From: Streptosporangiaceae bacterium NEAU-GS5
GTDB taxonomy: Bacteria; Actinomycetota; Actinomycetes; Streptosporangiales; Streptosporangiaceae
Direction: 5' to 3'
NCBI GenBank assembly: GCA_017592665.1
Contig: JAGFNW010000006.1
Coordinates: 1-64,000 of the forward strand
DNA: 64,000 nt
In this document: positions 7,246 through 14,165 of the stretch, piece by piece
How the letters are laid out: each line of letters begins with the position of its first letter
How positions within the stretch are numbered: the stretch's first letter is position 1
Notes under the pieces: model-generated
What the model was told of the DNA's origin: nothing
Databases searched by the model: none
The model's input: only the letters and a program-made list of their open reading frames with translations
Position numbers and translations under genes: made by a program

Positions 7246-8830
7246 CAGACATGAGACCCCGGACACCTTCGGCGCGTTTCCCCGGCTGAGCGAGGAGCAG
7301 GTCGCCCTGCTCGAGGAGCAGGGCCGGCGGCTGGCCATGCAGAAAGGCGAGGTGCTGTTCCGGGCCGGCGAGACCTGCCACGACTTCTACGTCGTCCTGT
7401 CCGGCCGGGCGGAGATCCTGGATGCCGACGGCGGCCTGATCGGCGTGCACGGCGCCACCCGTTTCCTGGGCGAGCTGAGCCTGATCACCGGACAGGCCTC
7501 GTTCATCACGGCGCGGATGAGCGAGCCGGGCGCGGTCCTGTCGGTCCCCCTGACCCGGCTGCGCCCGCTCGTCGTCGAATACAGCACGCTCGGCAACACC
7601 ATCCTCCGCGCCTATCTGATCCGGCGCTCCATGCTGATCGAGGCGGGCGCCGGGTTCCGGATCATCGGATCCCACTACTCGCACGACACCCGGCGGCTGC
7701 TGGAGTTCGCGGCCCGCAATCGGATGCCGCATCGGTGGATCGACCTCGACTCGGACGCGCAGGCCGAGGACCTGCTCCGATCACTGGGAGTGTCGCCGAA
7801 GGAGACCCCGATCGTGATCTGGCGCGCCGAACTGGTGCTGCGCAACCCGTCCAACGCCGAGCTCGCGCGGGTCACCGGGCTGCCCGCCCCGTCGGTGAGC
7901 GAGACCGTGTGGGATCTCGTGGTCGTCGGGGCGGGCCCGGCAGGCCTGGGCGCGGCCGTTTACGGCGCGTCGGAAGGACTGGCCACGATCGCCCTGGACG
8001 CGGTCGCGGCCGGCGGGCAGGCCGGCCTGTCCGCGCGGATCGAGAACTACCTGGGATTCCCGCTCGGCATTTCCGGCAGTGAACTGGCCGAGCGCGCCAA
8101 GATCCAGGCGGTGGACTTCGGCGCCCAGATCGCGGTCCCGGCCGAGGCGACCGGGCTCGAACAGCGTGACGGCCGCTACGCGGTCACCCTCAGCGACGGC
8201 ACGGTCCTCCAGACCAGGTCCATCGTGATCGCCACCGGCGTCCACTATCGACGGCTCGACGTGCCGCGCCTGTCGGAGTTCGAGGCGACCAGCGTCTACT
8301 ACGCCGCGAGCAGGTCCGAGGCGCGGCGGTGCCAGGGAATTCCGATCATGGTGGTCGGCGGCGGCAACTCGGCCGGCCAGGCCGCCGTGTTCATGTCGCG
8401 TGAGGTCGAGCACGTCTGGCTGGTGGTCAGGGGCGACGAGCTGAGCTCCTCCATGTCGCGCTACCTGATCGACCGGATCGAGCGGGATCTGAAGATCACG
8501 GTGCTGCTCGGCGCCGAGGTCCGCGAGCTCATCGGCGAGGAGGATCTGCGGTCGGCCGTGGTCGAGGACATCAGATCCGGAGAGCGCCGCATGCTGCCCT
8601 GCTGCGCGGTCTTCGCGTTCATCGGCGCCGAGCCGCACACCGGCTGGCTCAACGGCCAGGTGGCGGTGGACGAGCAGGGATTCATCCGCACGGGGCGGCT
8701 GCTGGAGACGAGCCTGCCGGGGGTGTACGCCGCGGGCGACGTGCGAAGCGGTTCGACGAAACGGGTGGCCTCGGCCGTCGGCGAGGGCGCGATGGCCGTC
8801 CGGCTCGCCTACGAGCGGCTGCGCCTATAG
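7223..8830 (+). CDS. Cyclic-nucleotide-binding / thioredoxin-reductase-like fusion
   Basis: A 535-residue three-part protein: an N-terminal cNMP-binding fold (about 20-150, QKGEVLFRAGETCHDFYVVL), a thioredoxin/glutaredoxin-like middle segment (about 150-225) without a CxxC, and a C-terminal TrxR-type flavoprotein with FAD motif GAGPAGLGAA (from 236) and NADPH motif VVGGGNSAGQ (about 377). The redox CxxC of classical thioredoxin reductase is absent: the segment reads SVYYAASRSEARRC. I recall such fusions lying next to actinobacterial dnaK/clpB operons, as here, and lacking the CxxC, so the physiological electron acceptor is unknown. GTG 7223 lies inside the clpB remnant. The stop abuts that of the convergent gene. 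Confidence 0.85.
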   Translation: MSSLSTTDRHETPDTFGAFPRLSEEQVALLEEQGRRLAMQKGEVLFRAGETCHDFYVVLSGRAEILDADGGLIGVHGATRFLGELSLITGQASFITARMSEPGAVLSVPLTRLRPLVVEYSTLGNTILRAYLIRRSMLIEAGAGFRIIGSHYSHDTRRLLEFAARNRMPHRWIDLDSDAQAEDLLRSLGVSPKETPIVIWRAELVLRNPSNAELARVTGLPAPSVSETVWDLVVVGAGPAGLGAAVYGASEGLATIALDAVAAGGQAGLSARIENYLGFPLGISGSELAERAKIQAVDFGAQIAVPAEATGLEQRDGRYAVTLSDGTVLQTRSIVIATGVHYRRLDVPRLSEFEATSVYYAASRSEARRCQGIPIMVVGGGNSAGQAAVFMSREVEHVWLVVRGDELSSSMSRYLIDRIERDLKITVLLGAEVRELIGEEDLRSAVVEDIRSGERRMLPCCAVFAFIGAEPHTGWLNGQVAVDEQGFIRTGRLLETSLPGVYAAGDVRSGSTKRVASAVGEGAMAVRLAYERLRL

Positions 8831-9733
8831 CGTCCGCAGGCAGGTGGTGCTGGGGTAGGCGTCGGTGTCGACGAACTGGTGCGTGGTGCCCCGCGGGCAG
8901 CGCTGCTCGCTCACGCTGCCGACGACCTTGGCCCACGCCGACTTGGCCCCGCAGCCGACCGTGTGCAGGCCGCCGATGACGTTGCGCGAGTTGGGGAAGG
9001 CGCTCTTGAAGCTCGCCGGCTCGCGCACGCACTTCCCCTTGGCGTAGGCGGGCCCCGGCTCCTGCACGTCGTAGCCCTCGGTGGTGCAGATGAACGGCGT
9101 GGAGGCGCTGTCACGGCGGTTGGTGTAGTGGTTGTCGAAGAAACCGTCCGGGCGCTTGCACTGCGACTTCTTCTTGTAGAAGCCCCAGATCCGGCCCGGG
9201 CCATAGCGGTCGTAGCAGGCGCGTTCCTGCGGGGCGGTGTCCTCGCTGTCGGACGGGGTCGCGATGTAGACGCAGTCGCCCGTACGGAGGATCCCGCCGC
9301 CCTTGCCCGGATCGCCCGGATGCGGCCCGGCGAGATTGCGGATGCACGCCGTGTCCTGGCCCGAGGAGCGTGCGAAGCCGTCGGTGTCCTTGGGGCAGGT
9401 CCGCGCCGGGTTGCCGGCCAGCGCGAGGATCTTCGCCTTGGCCGTCGCGGACTCGCAGGGAACCACGGTGACGCCGTCGAAGGACGGGACCTCCGCCGTG
9501 GCGTTCGCGTTGACGCACTGGCCCTTGTCCCACGGCAGGGGCGACGGCGAGGGCTCCTGTACGGGGGCCGTGGTCGCCGGGACCTGCGCTGATGTCCGCG
9601 TCTGCGGCCCGGTGGCGCCGGCGTCGGTCGTGCCCTCGCCGGCGCCGCCGCCGCTCAGGACCAGGGCCAGGATCACCGCGACGAGCACGAGGATGACCCC
9701 CGCCATGGCGGCGATCAACGCGCGAGCACTCAT
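8825..9733 (-). CDS. Membrane-anchored protein with three Cys-rich repeats
   Basis: A 302-residue protein with one N-terminal membrane segment (about 7-27: ALIAAMAGVILVLVAVILAL), a Thr/Pro/Ser-rich linker, and an extracellular part made of three modules. Each module starts G-x-C-V (KGQCV, TGDCV, KGKCV), has an internal V.C or AC and closes with a C...C pair; the first and third share A-x-AK(I/V) followed by CP. This resembles the cysteine-paired repeats of LppU/SCO3897-like actinobacterial proteins, whose role is unknown. ATG 9733 was chosen over 9766 because GGGAGG lies 7 bases before it. Disulfide pairing within modules is inference. Confidence 0.7.
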   Translation of the reverse strand: MSARALIAAMAGVILVLVAVILALVLSGGGAGEGTTDAGATGPQTRTSAQVPATTAPVQEPSPSPLPWDKGQCVNANATAEVPSFDGVTVVPCESATAKAKILALAGNPARTCPKDTDGFARSSGQDTACIRNLAGPHPGDPGKGGGILRTGDCVYIATPSDSEDTAPQERACYDRYGPGRIWGFYKKKSQCKRPDGFFDNHYTNRRDSASTPFICTTEGYDVQEPGPAYAKGKCVREPASFKSAFPNSRNVIGGLHTVGCGAKSAWAKVVGSVSEQRCPRGTTHQFVDTDAYPSTTCLRTL

Positions 9734-9826
9734 CCGGCGCCTCCCGGTCAAGGGTCTGACAATCATCGCCGTGGCCGGTCAAATCAGGCAACAGCCTCCG
9801 GCAAAGTCGGGCGGCGCACACTTACC

Positions 9827-9843
9827 TGAACGTGAACCGTTCA
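9827..9843. promoter_or_regulatory. Inverted repeat TGAACG-n5-CGTTCA
   Basis: Perfect 6-bp arms with a 5-bp spacer lie in the 348-bp gap (9734-10081) between the divergent anchored-protein gene and the P450 operon. The spacer itself repeats TGAAC. It could be an operator for either gene. I see no open reading frame I would support in the gap. Confidence 0.35.
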
Positions 9844-9991
9844 TTGCCCCACCGGCCGGAGGGCCGCATGTCCGCAGTTCACGAGGGCGACATGACCATG
9901 ATCGTCCTCACTCGACCGTTTTGTGGAATGTTCCACCTTGTTGACCGGAGTTGATCATGTGATACTGCGCCTGACAACGTCAATTCTGTGT

Positions 9992-10015
9992 CAATTCTTG
10001 ACATATCAGGAATTG
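9992..10015. promoter_or_regulatory. 24-bp palindrome overlapping a TTGACA box
   Basis: Arms CAATTCTTGA and TCAGGAATTG pair at 9 of 10 positions around a 4-base spacer, and a further CAATTC copy sits at 9981. A consensus -35 hexamer TTGACA (9998-10003) lies inside the palindrome, 80 bases before the P450 start. The surroundings are AT-rich for this genome, but I see no good -10. The layout suggests a repressor site controlling the diterpene operon. Confidence 0.45.
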
Positions 10016-10081
10016 CTTGGCGGGCAAAAACCCGAAGAACGTCCGCAAATGCGGCAAGACATCGCCCAGTGGGGAGGCGCG

Positions 10082-11479
10082 GTGGGAGTCAACGACCATG
10101 CACGCGATGCGGACGGGCTTTTATCCATTGAAACTTTCAGAGCGTTGCCCGCGTTCGCCCGCGATCCGGTGAACGCCCTCGCCGACTTCGCCACCCGCGC
10201 CGACGGCCGGCTCGTCCGGCTGCACCTCGGCCCGTTCCGGCCCTACCTCGTCGCCCACCCCGACCACGTGGCCCAGGTCCTGCACACGGACTGGGAGGCG
10301 TACCAGCGGGAGGGCATGTTCTGGCGGCCCCTGCGGCGGCTGCTCGGCGCGAGCATCCTCGGCGAGGGCGAGCCGTGGCGCTCCAGCCGCGACGTCCTGC
10401 AGCCCCTGTTCACCTCCCGGTACGTACGGGGCCTGACCGAGCAGATGGCCGTCACGATCGGCGAGCGGATGGACGAGCTGCAGGGCTACGCCGACCGCGG
10501 CGAGCAGGTCGACGCGGCCCGGCAGATGGCCGGAATCATCAATCAGGCCGTCATCCGCGCCCTTTTCGGCGGCCGGATCTCGCGCGCGGACGGCGAGCGG
10601 CTCGCCCCGGCCTACGACGCGGCGGCCACCTCGATCGGGTTCCGGCTGCTCATGCCCTTCCTGCCGTACTCGCTGCGGGTGCCGGGCGACCGCAGGTTCC
10701 GCAAGGCGGTGGCGACCATCGACGCCCTGGTCATGCCGGTGATCGCGGCCGCGCGCGAGGAGACCCGGTCCGGCCGGGCCGGCGGCGGAGACGTCATCAC
10801 GGCCCTGTGCGAGGCGCGGGCCGGCGAGGGCCCCGGCGCCGACCGCCAGATCCGCGACGACCTCGTCTCCGTGTACGGCGCGGCCTCCGAGTCGACCGCG
10901 ATGACGCTGACCTGGCTGTGGCCGCTGCTGGACGCCCATCCCCAGGTCGCCGCCGAGCTGTACGCGGAGATCGACCGGGTGGTGGGCGGCGGCCCGGTGA
11001 CACCAGACCACGTGCCCCGGCTGGTCTACACCCGCATGGTCCTGCAGGAGCTGCTGCGCCTCTATCCGGCCGGCTGGATCTTCCCGCGGATGACCGTCCG
11101 CGAGGTCACCCTCGGCGGAGTCCCGGTCAAGGCCGGGTCGCAGGTTCTGATCAGCCCATACGCCACTCACCGGCTGCCGGCTCTGTGGCCGGACCCGGAC
11201 CGCTTCGACCCCCGGCGGTTCGCCGAAGAGGGCGGGCACCGGGCCACGCGGCGCGCCAAGTACGCCTACTTCCCGTTCGGGGGCGGCCCACATCAGTGCC
11301 TCGGGCAGCACCTGTTCTTCGTGGAGGCGCCGCTGCTGGTCGCCGCCATCCTCAGCCGCTTCCGCTTCGTCATCCGCTCGCCCGGGCCGTTCACGGCCTC
11401 CCCCGCGGCCTCGCTGCGGCCCAAGCAGACGATCATGCTGGAGCTGCGCTCCCACCGGCCGTCGGCGGTCGCCGCGTGA
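10082..11479 (+). CDS. Cytochrome P450 of the diterpene operon
   Basis: A 465-residue P450 with I-helix AASEST (in place of AGxxT), K-helix ELLR, and heme loop FGGGPHQCLG with ligand Cys406. GTG 10082 is preceded by GGGGAGG (10071-10077) with a 4-base spacer and gives a normal N-terminus; ATG 10049 and a longer frame to 9923 are alternatives. The TGA overlaps the ATG of the terpene synthase, so the three cluster genes are translationally coupled. The natural inference is that it oxidises the diterpene made by the two cyclases. Redox partners are not encoded nearby. Confidence 0.88.
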   Translation: MGVNDHARDADGLLSIETFRALPAFARDPVNALADFATRADGRLVRLHLGPFRPYLVAHPDHVAQVLHTDWEAYQREGMFWRPLRRLLGASILGEGEPWRSSRDVLQPLFTSRYVRGLTEQMAVTIGERMDELQGYADRGEQVDAARQMAGIINQAVIRALFGGRISRADGERLAPAYDAAATSIGFRLLMPFLPYSLRVPGDRRFRKAVATIDALVMPVIAAAREETRSGRAGGGDVITALCEARAGEGPGADRQIRDDLVSVYGAASESTAMTLTWLWPLLDAHPQVAAELYAEIDRVVGGGPVTPDHVPRLVYTRMVLQELLRLYPAGWIFPRMTVREVTLGGVPVKAGSQVLISPYATHRLPALWPDPDRFDPRRFAEEGGHRATRRAKYAYFPFGGGPHQCLGQHLFFVEAPLLVAAILSRFRFVIRSPGPFTASPAASLRPKQTIMLELRSHRPSAVAA

Positions 11480-12375
11480 TGATCGGACAGACCAGCGAGA
11501 TCGATCTCAGCCTGCCCGCCGAGATGTGCGGGCAGGTCAGCGCCACGGCCGGACGGTCGGCACGGCAGATGGCCCGCTGGGCCGCCGCCTATCCGCGGCT
11601 GTTCTCGGCCGCTCCCTTCGACGGGACCCTGCACGCCACCCTGGCCATGGCCGCGGCGTTCAGCGGGCCCTGGCTCAGCGCCGAGCAGCTCGGCATGGCC
11701 AACAAGATGTGCCTGTGGGCCTTCGGCGCCGACTGGCTGATCGACACCGTGGCCACCGGCCCGGCGCAGGTCGACGAGCTGGTCGCCGGGTGCCTGGCGG
11801 TGACCCGGGGCGCGGAGCCGCCGTCCGGCGACGACCTGCTGCGGTTCCTTGCCGACATCCGCGACGAGCTGGCCGGATCGGCCGCCTTCAGCGTGCTCGG
11901 CCCGCTCTGGCACGACCACCTGGCGCGCATGCTGAGCGCGATGGCCGTCGAGGCGCGGTGGAAGCACGCGGCCGCCGCGCCCAGCCCCGCCGACTACCTG
12001 GCCAACGCCGACAACCTGGGCTTCTGCGCCGTCTTCTTCGCCCATCTGCTGCACCTGGAGTCGGCGCGCAGCACGGTCGGCGCGGCTGAGCTGCCCGCCG
12101 TCGAGGCCGCGGCGCAGGCCGTCCAGCGGGTCATCCGCGTCATCAACGACCTCGGCACGCACGGCCGCGACCAGGCCTGGGGCGACCTCAACCTGCTGCT
12201 GGTCGGGGTCTCCGCGGAGGAGGCCGAAAACCACCTCGCCGCGCTCGTGCGGCAGGCCGGTGACCTCATCGCGCGACTACCGGCGGCCCGCCGAGACTGG
12301 GCCGCCTACCTGGACCGGCAGATGCGCTTCTGCGCCGGCTTCTACGCTCACGCCGACTTCTGGGGCGGTCGGTGA
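11479..12375 (+). CDS. Class I terpene synthase with reduced Asp motif
   Basis: A 298-residue all-helical protein of the bacterial class I terpene synthase fold, which ionises allylic or copalyl-type diphosphates. The NSE-type metal triad is present as N223-D-L-x-T227-x-x-x-D231. The first Asp-rich motif is D85-W-L-I-D89, preceded by Ala84 where DDxxD enzymes have the first Asp. The C-terminal end has RFCAGFYAH in the region of the usual RY pair. Because a class II cyclase follows directly (4-bp GTGA overlap), the expected substrate is a bicyclic diterpenyl diphosphate made by that enzyme. I recognise no specific product. No GGPP synthase is in the window. Confidence 0.8.
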   Translation: MIGQTSEIDLSLPAEMCGQVSATAGRSARQMARWAAAYPRLFSAAPFDGTLHATLAMAAAFSGPWLSAEQLGMANKMCLWAFGADWLIDTVATGPAQVDELVAGCLAVTRGAEPPSGDDLLRFLADIRDELAGSAAFSVLGPLWHDHLARMLSAMAVEARWKHAAAAPSPADYLANADNLGFCAVFFAHLLHLESARSTVGAAELPAVEAAAQAVQRVIRVINDLGTHGRDQAWGDLNLLLVGVSAEEAENHLAALVRQAGDLIARLPAARRDWAAYLDRQMRFCAGFYAHADFWGGR

Positions 12376-13955
12376 CGTCCTCGCACGACATGTTCACGAT
12401 CAAGGCGCGGAGGCTGGCCGCAGCCATGGCCGCCGACCCGTGGGGCGAGGTGTCGCCGTCGGTGTACGAGACCGGGCGGGTCGTCAGCCTCGCGCCTGAC
12501 CTGCCAGGACACGACACACGCGTGCGGTTCCTGCTCGGCGCGCAGCACCCGGGCGGCTGGTGGGGCGCCCCGGACGGCTACGGGCTCGTGCCGACCCTCA
12601 GCGCCGTCGAAGCCCTGCTGACCTGTCTGATCACGGGCTCCGCCCGGCCGCCGGGGGCCGCCGAGGCGGCCGCGCGCGGCCTGCGCGCGCTGCGGCGGCA
12701 GCCGAATCCGCTGGCCGGCGAGCCGGACACGCCCGCGCGCGACCTGATCGTGCCGGCGCTCACCGACGCCATCGACCGTCATCTCGCCGCCGTGGACGGC
12801 GCGCCGCCCTTGCCGTACGTGGATGGGACCCGGCTGGCCTGGGCACGCGCCGCGCTCGCCGCCGGGCATCGGCCGGGCAAGCTCGCGCACGTATGGGAGG
12901 TCATGGGCGGGGACGCCGTCGGCGGGCCTGATGGGCCTGGCCGGCTTGGCCACCCACCGCTCCACGCCCTGCCCGGCCCACTGGACGGAGCGTCGGCCGG
13001 CGCCTCCCCCGCGGCCAGCGCGACCCGGCTGACCGGCCACGACGCGGATCCCGTACGGCGCTACCTGGCCGGGGCGGCCGGCCGATACGACGGGGCGTTT
13101 CCCTGCGCGACGCCGGTGGCCGTGTTCGTCCATTCCTGGACGCTGTCCTGGCTGGCCCGGGCGGGCGCCGACCTGGCCTTCCCGTGGACCGCGGGCCTGC
13201 TGGACAGCCTGACCGCGCAGTTCGGTGAGGCCGGCACGGCCGCCGGTCCCGGGCTGCCGCCGGACGCCGACACCACGGCCGTCGTCCTCGACACGTTGGC
13301 CCGGCTCGGCCGTCCCCGCCCGCCCGAGAGCCTGTGGCCGTACGACCTGGGCACGCACTTTTGCACCTGGCCGGGCGAGGACGGCGCGTCGCCCACGGTC
13401 AACGCGCACGTGCTCGACGCCTTCGGCTCCTACCTCCGCGCCGAGCCGGACACCCCGCACCGGCCGCGCTACCTGGCCGCCATGCGCCGGATCACGGCGT
13501 GGCTGCGGGAGCGGCAGCGGCCCGACGGCGCGTGGGACGACCGGTGGCACGCCTCGCCGTACTACGCCACGGCCTGCTGCGCGCTGAGCCTGGCGGAGAG
13601 CGGCGACCAGGCGAGCGACCAGGCCGGCGACCAGGCCAGGGAGGCGATCGAGCGGGCCATCGGCTGGGTGATCCGCACGCAGCGCGACGACGGCTCGTGG
13701 GGGCGGTGGGACGGCACGGCCGAGGAGAGCGCCTACGCCCTGCACGTGCTCACGCTCGCCACGCCGCCGCACGACGAGGCGGTGTCCAGGGGGAGGCGCT
13801 TCCTCACCATGGCGCGGCAGCGGGAGGACCAGCCGGCGCTGTGGCACGACAAGGATCTCTACCGGCCCGGATCCATCGTGGCGGCGGTCACGCTCGCGGC
13901 CCTGCGCCGCACCGGCCAGAATCCGATTCCCCTCGCCTCATCAGCGCAAAGATAA
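12372..13955 (+). CDS. Class II diterpene cyclase (DxDTT type)
   Basis: A 527-residue two-domain (beta-gamma) class II diterpene cyclase, which protonates GGPP to start bicyclisation. The catalytic acid motif is D298-A-D300-T-T, the DxDTT variant I recall from Mycobacterium tuberculosis Rv3377c (halimadienyl/tuberculosinyl diphosphate synthase) rather than DxDD. QW-like repeats are visible (FLLGAQHPGGWWG, RQRPDGAWDD, TQRDDGSWGRWDG). A short repeat (GDQASDQAGDQA) near residue 415 looks like a local expansion. GTG 12372 overlaps the upstream stop. A halimane or labdane skeleton is plausible; the motif alone does not decide it. Confidence 0.87.
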   Translation: MTSSHDMFTIKARRLAAAMAADPWGEVSPSVYETGRVVSLAPDLPGHDTRVRFLLGAQHPGGWWGAPDGYGLVPTLSAVEALLTCLITGSARPPGAAEAAARGLRALRRQPNPLAGEPDTPARDLIVPALTDAIDRHLAAVDGAPPLPYVDGTRLAWARAALAAGHRPGKLAHVWEVMGGDAVGGPDGPGRLGHPPLHALPGPLDGASAGASPAASATRLTGHDADPVRRYLAGAAGRYDGAFPCATPVAVFVHSWTLSWLARAGADLAFPWTAGLLDSLTAQFGEAGTAAGPGLPPDADTTAVVLDTLARLGRPRPPESLWPYDLGTHFCTWPGEDGASPTVNAHVLDAFGSYLRAEPDTPHRPRYLAAMRRITAWLRERQRPDGAWDDRWHASPYYATACCALSLAESGDQASDQAGDQAREAIERAIGWVIRTQRDDGSWGRWDGTAEESAYALHVLTLATPPHDEAVSRGRRFLTMARQREDQPALWHDKDLYRPGSIVAAVTLAALRRTGQNPIPLASSAQR

Positions 13956-13997
13956 GAAACGTAGTAACGGACAGGTATAAAACAATCGGTCGCGGTT

Positions 13998-14014
13998 GGG
14001 GAGAATCGCTCCCC
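13998..14014 (+). terminator. Short GC hairpin after diterpene operon
   Basis: GGGGAG and CTCCCC pair around a 5-base loop, 43 bases after the diterpene cyclase stop, without a T-run. It may be a weak terminator or a leader element of the conservon transcript. Confidence 0.35.
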
Positions 14015-14093
14015 CTGTGAGCGGCTCGCCTTGAGCGCTTACCGCCCGCCTTGCTAGGGTTTTCCGCGACGACCGCACAATTGCGGACGTAGC

Positions 14094-14103
14094 GCAATAT
14101 TGC
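14094..14103. promoter_or_regulatory. Perfect palindrome GCAATATTGC upstream of conservon
   Basis: A 10-bp perfect palindrome 62 bases before the sensor-kinase start, with a second, imperfect one (GCACAATTGCGG) about 20 bases upstream. The gap 13956-14165 contains nothing coding that I support. Possible operator for cvnA. Confidence 0.3.
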
Positions 14104-14165
14104 ACCACATTCGCGGACATTGCCGTACCGCGGACCTGGACACTTTCCAACCCCCAGGACGGGAT

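Noticed and set aside
10375..11478. Long frame fused upstream of the terpene synthase
   Set aside because: It runs over the P450 in another phase; the synthase has its own ATG overlapping the P450 stop.
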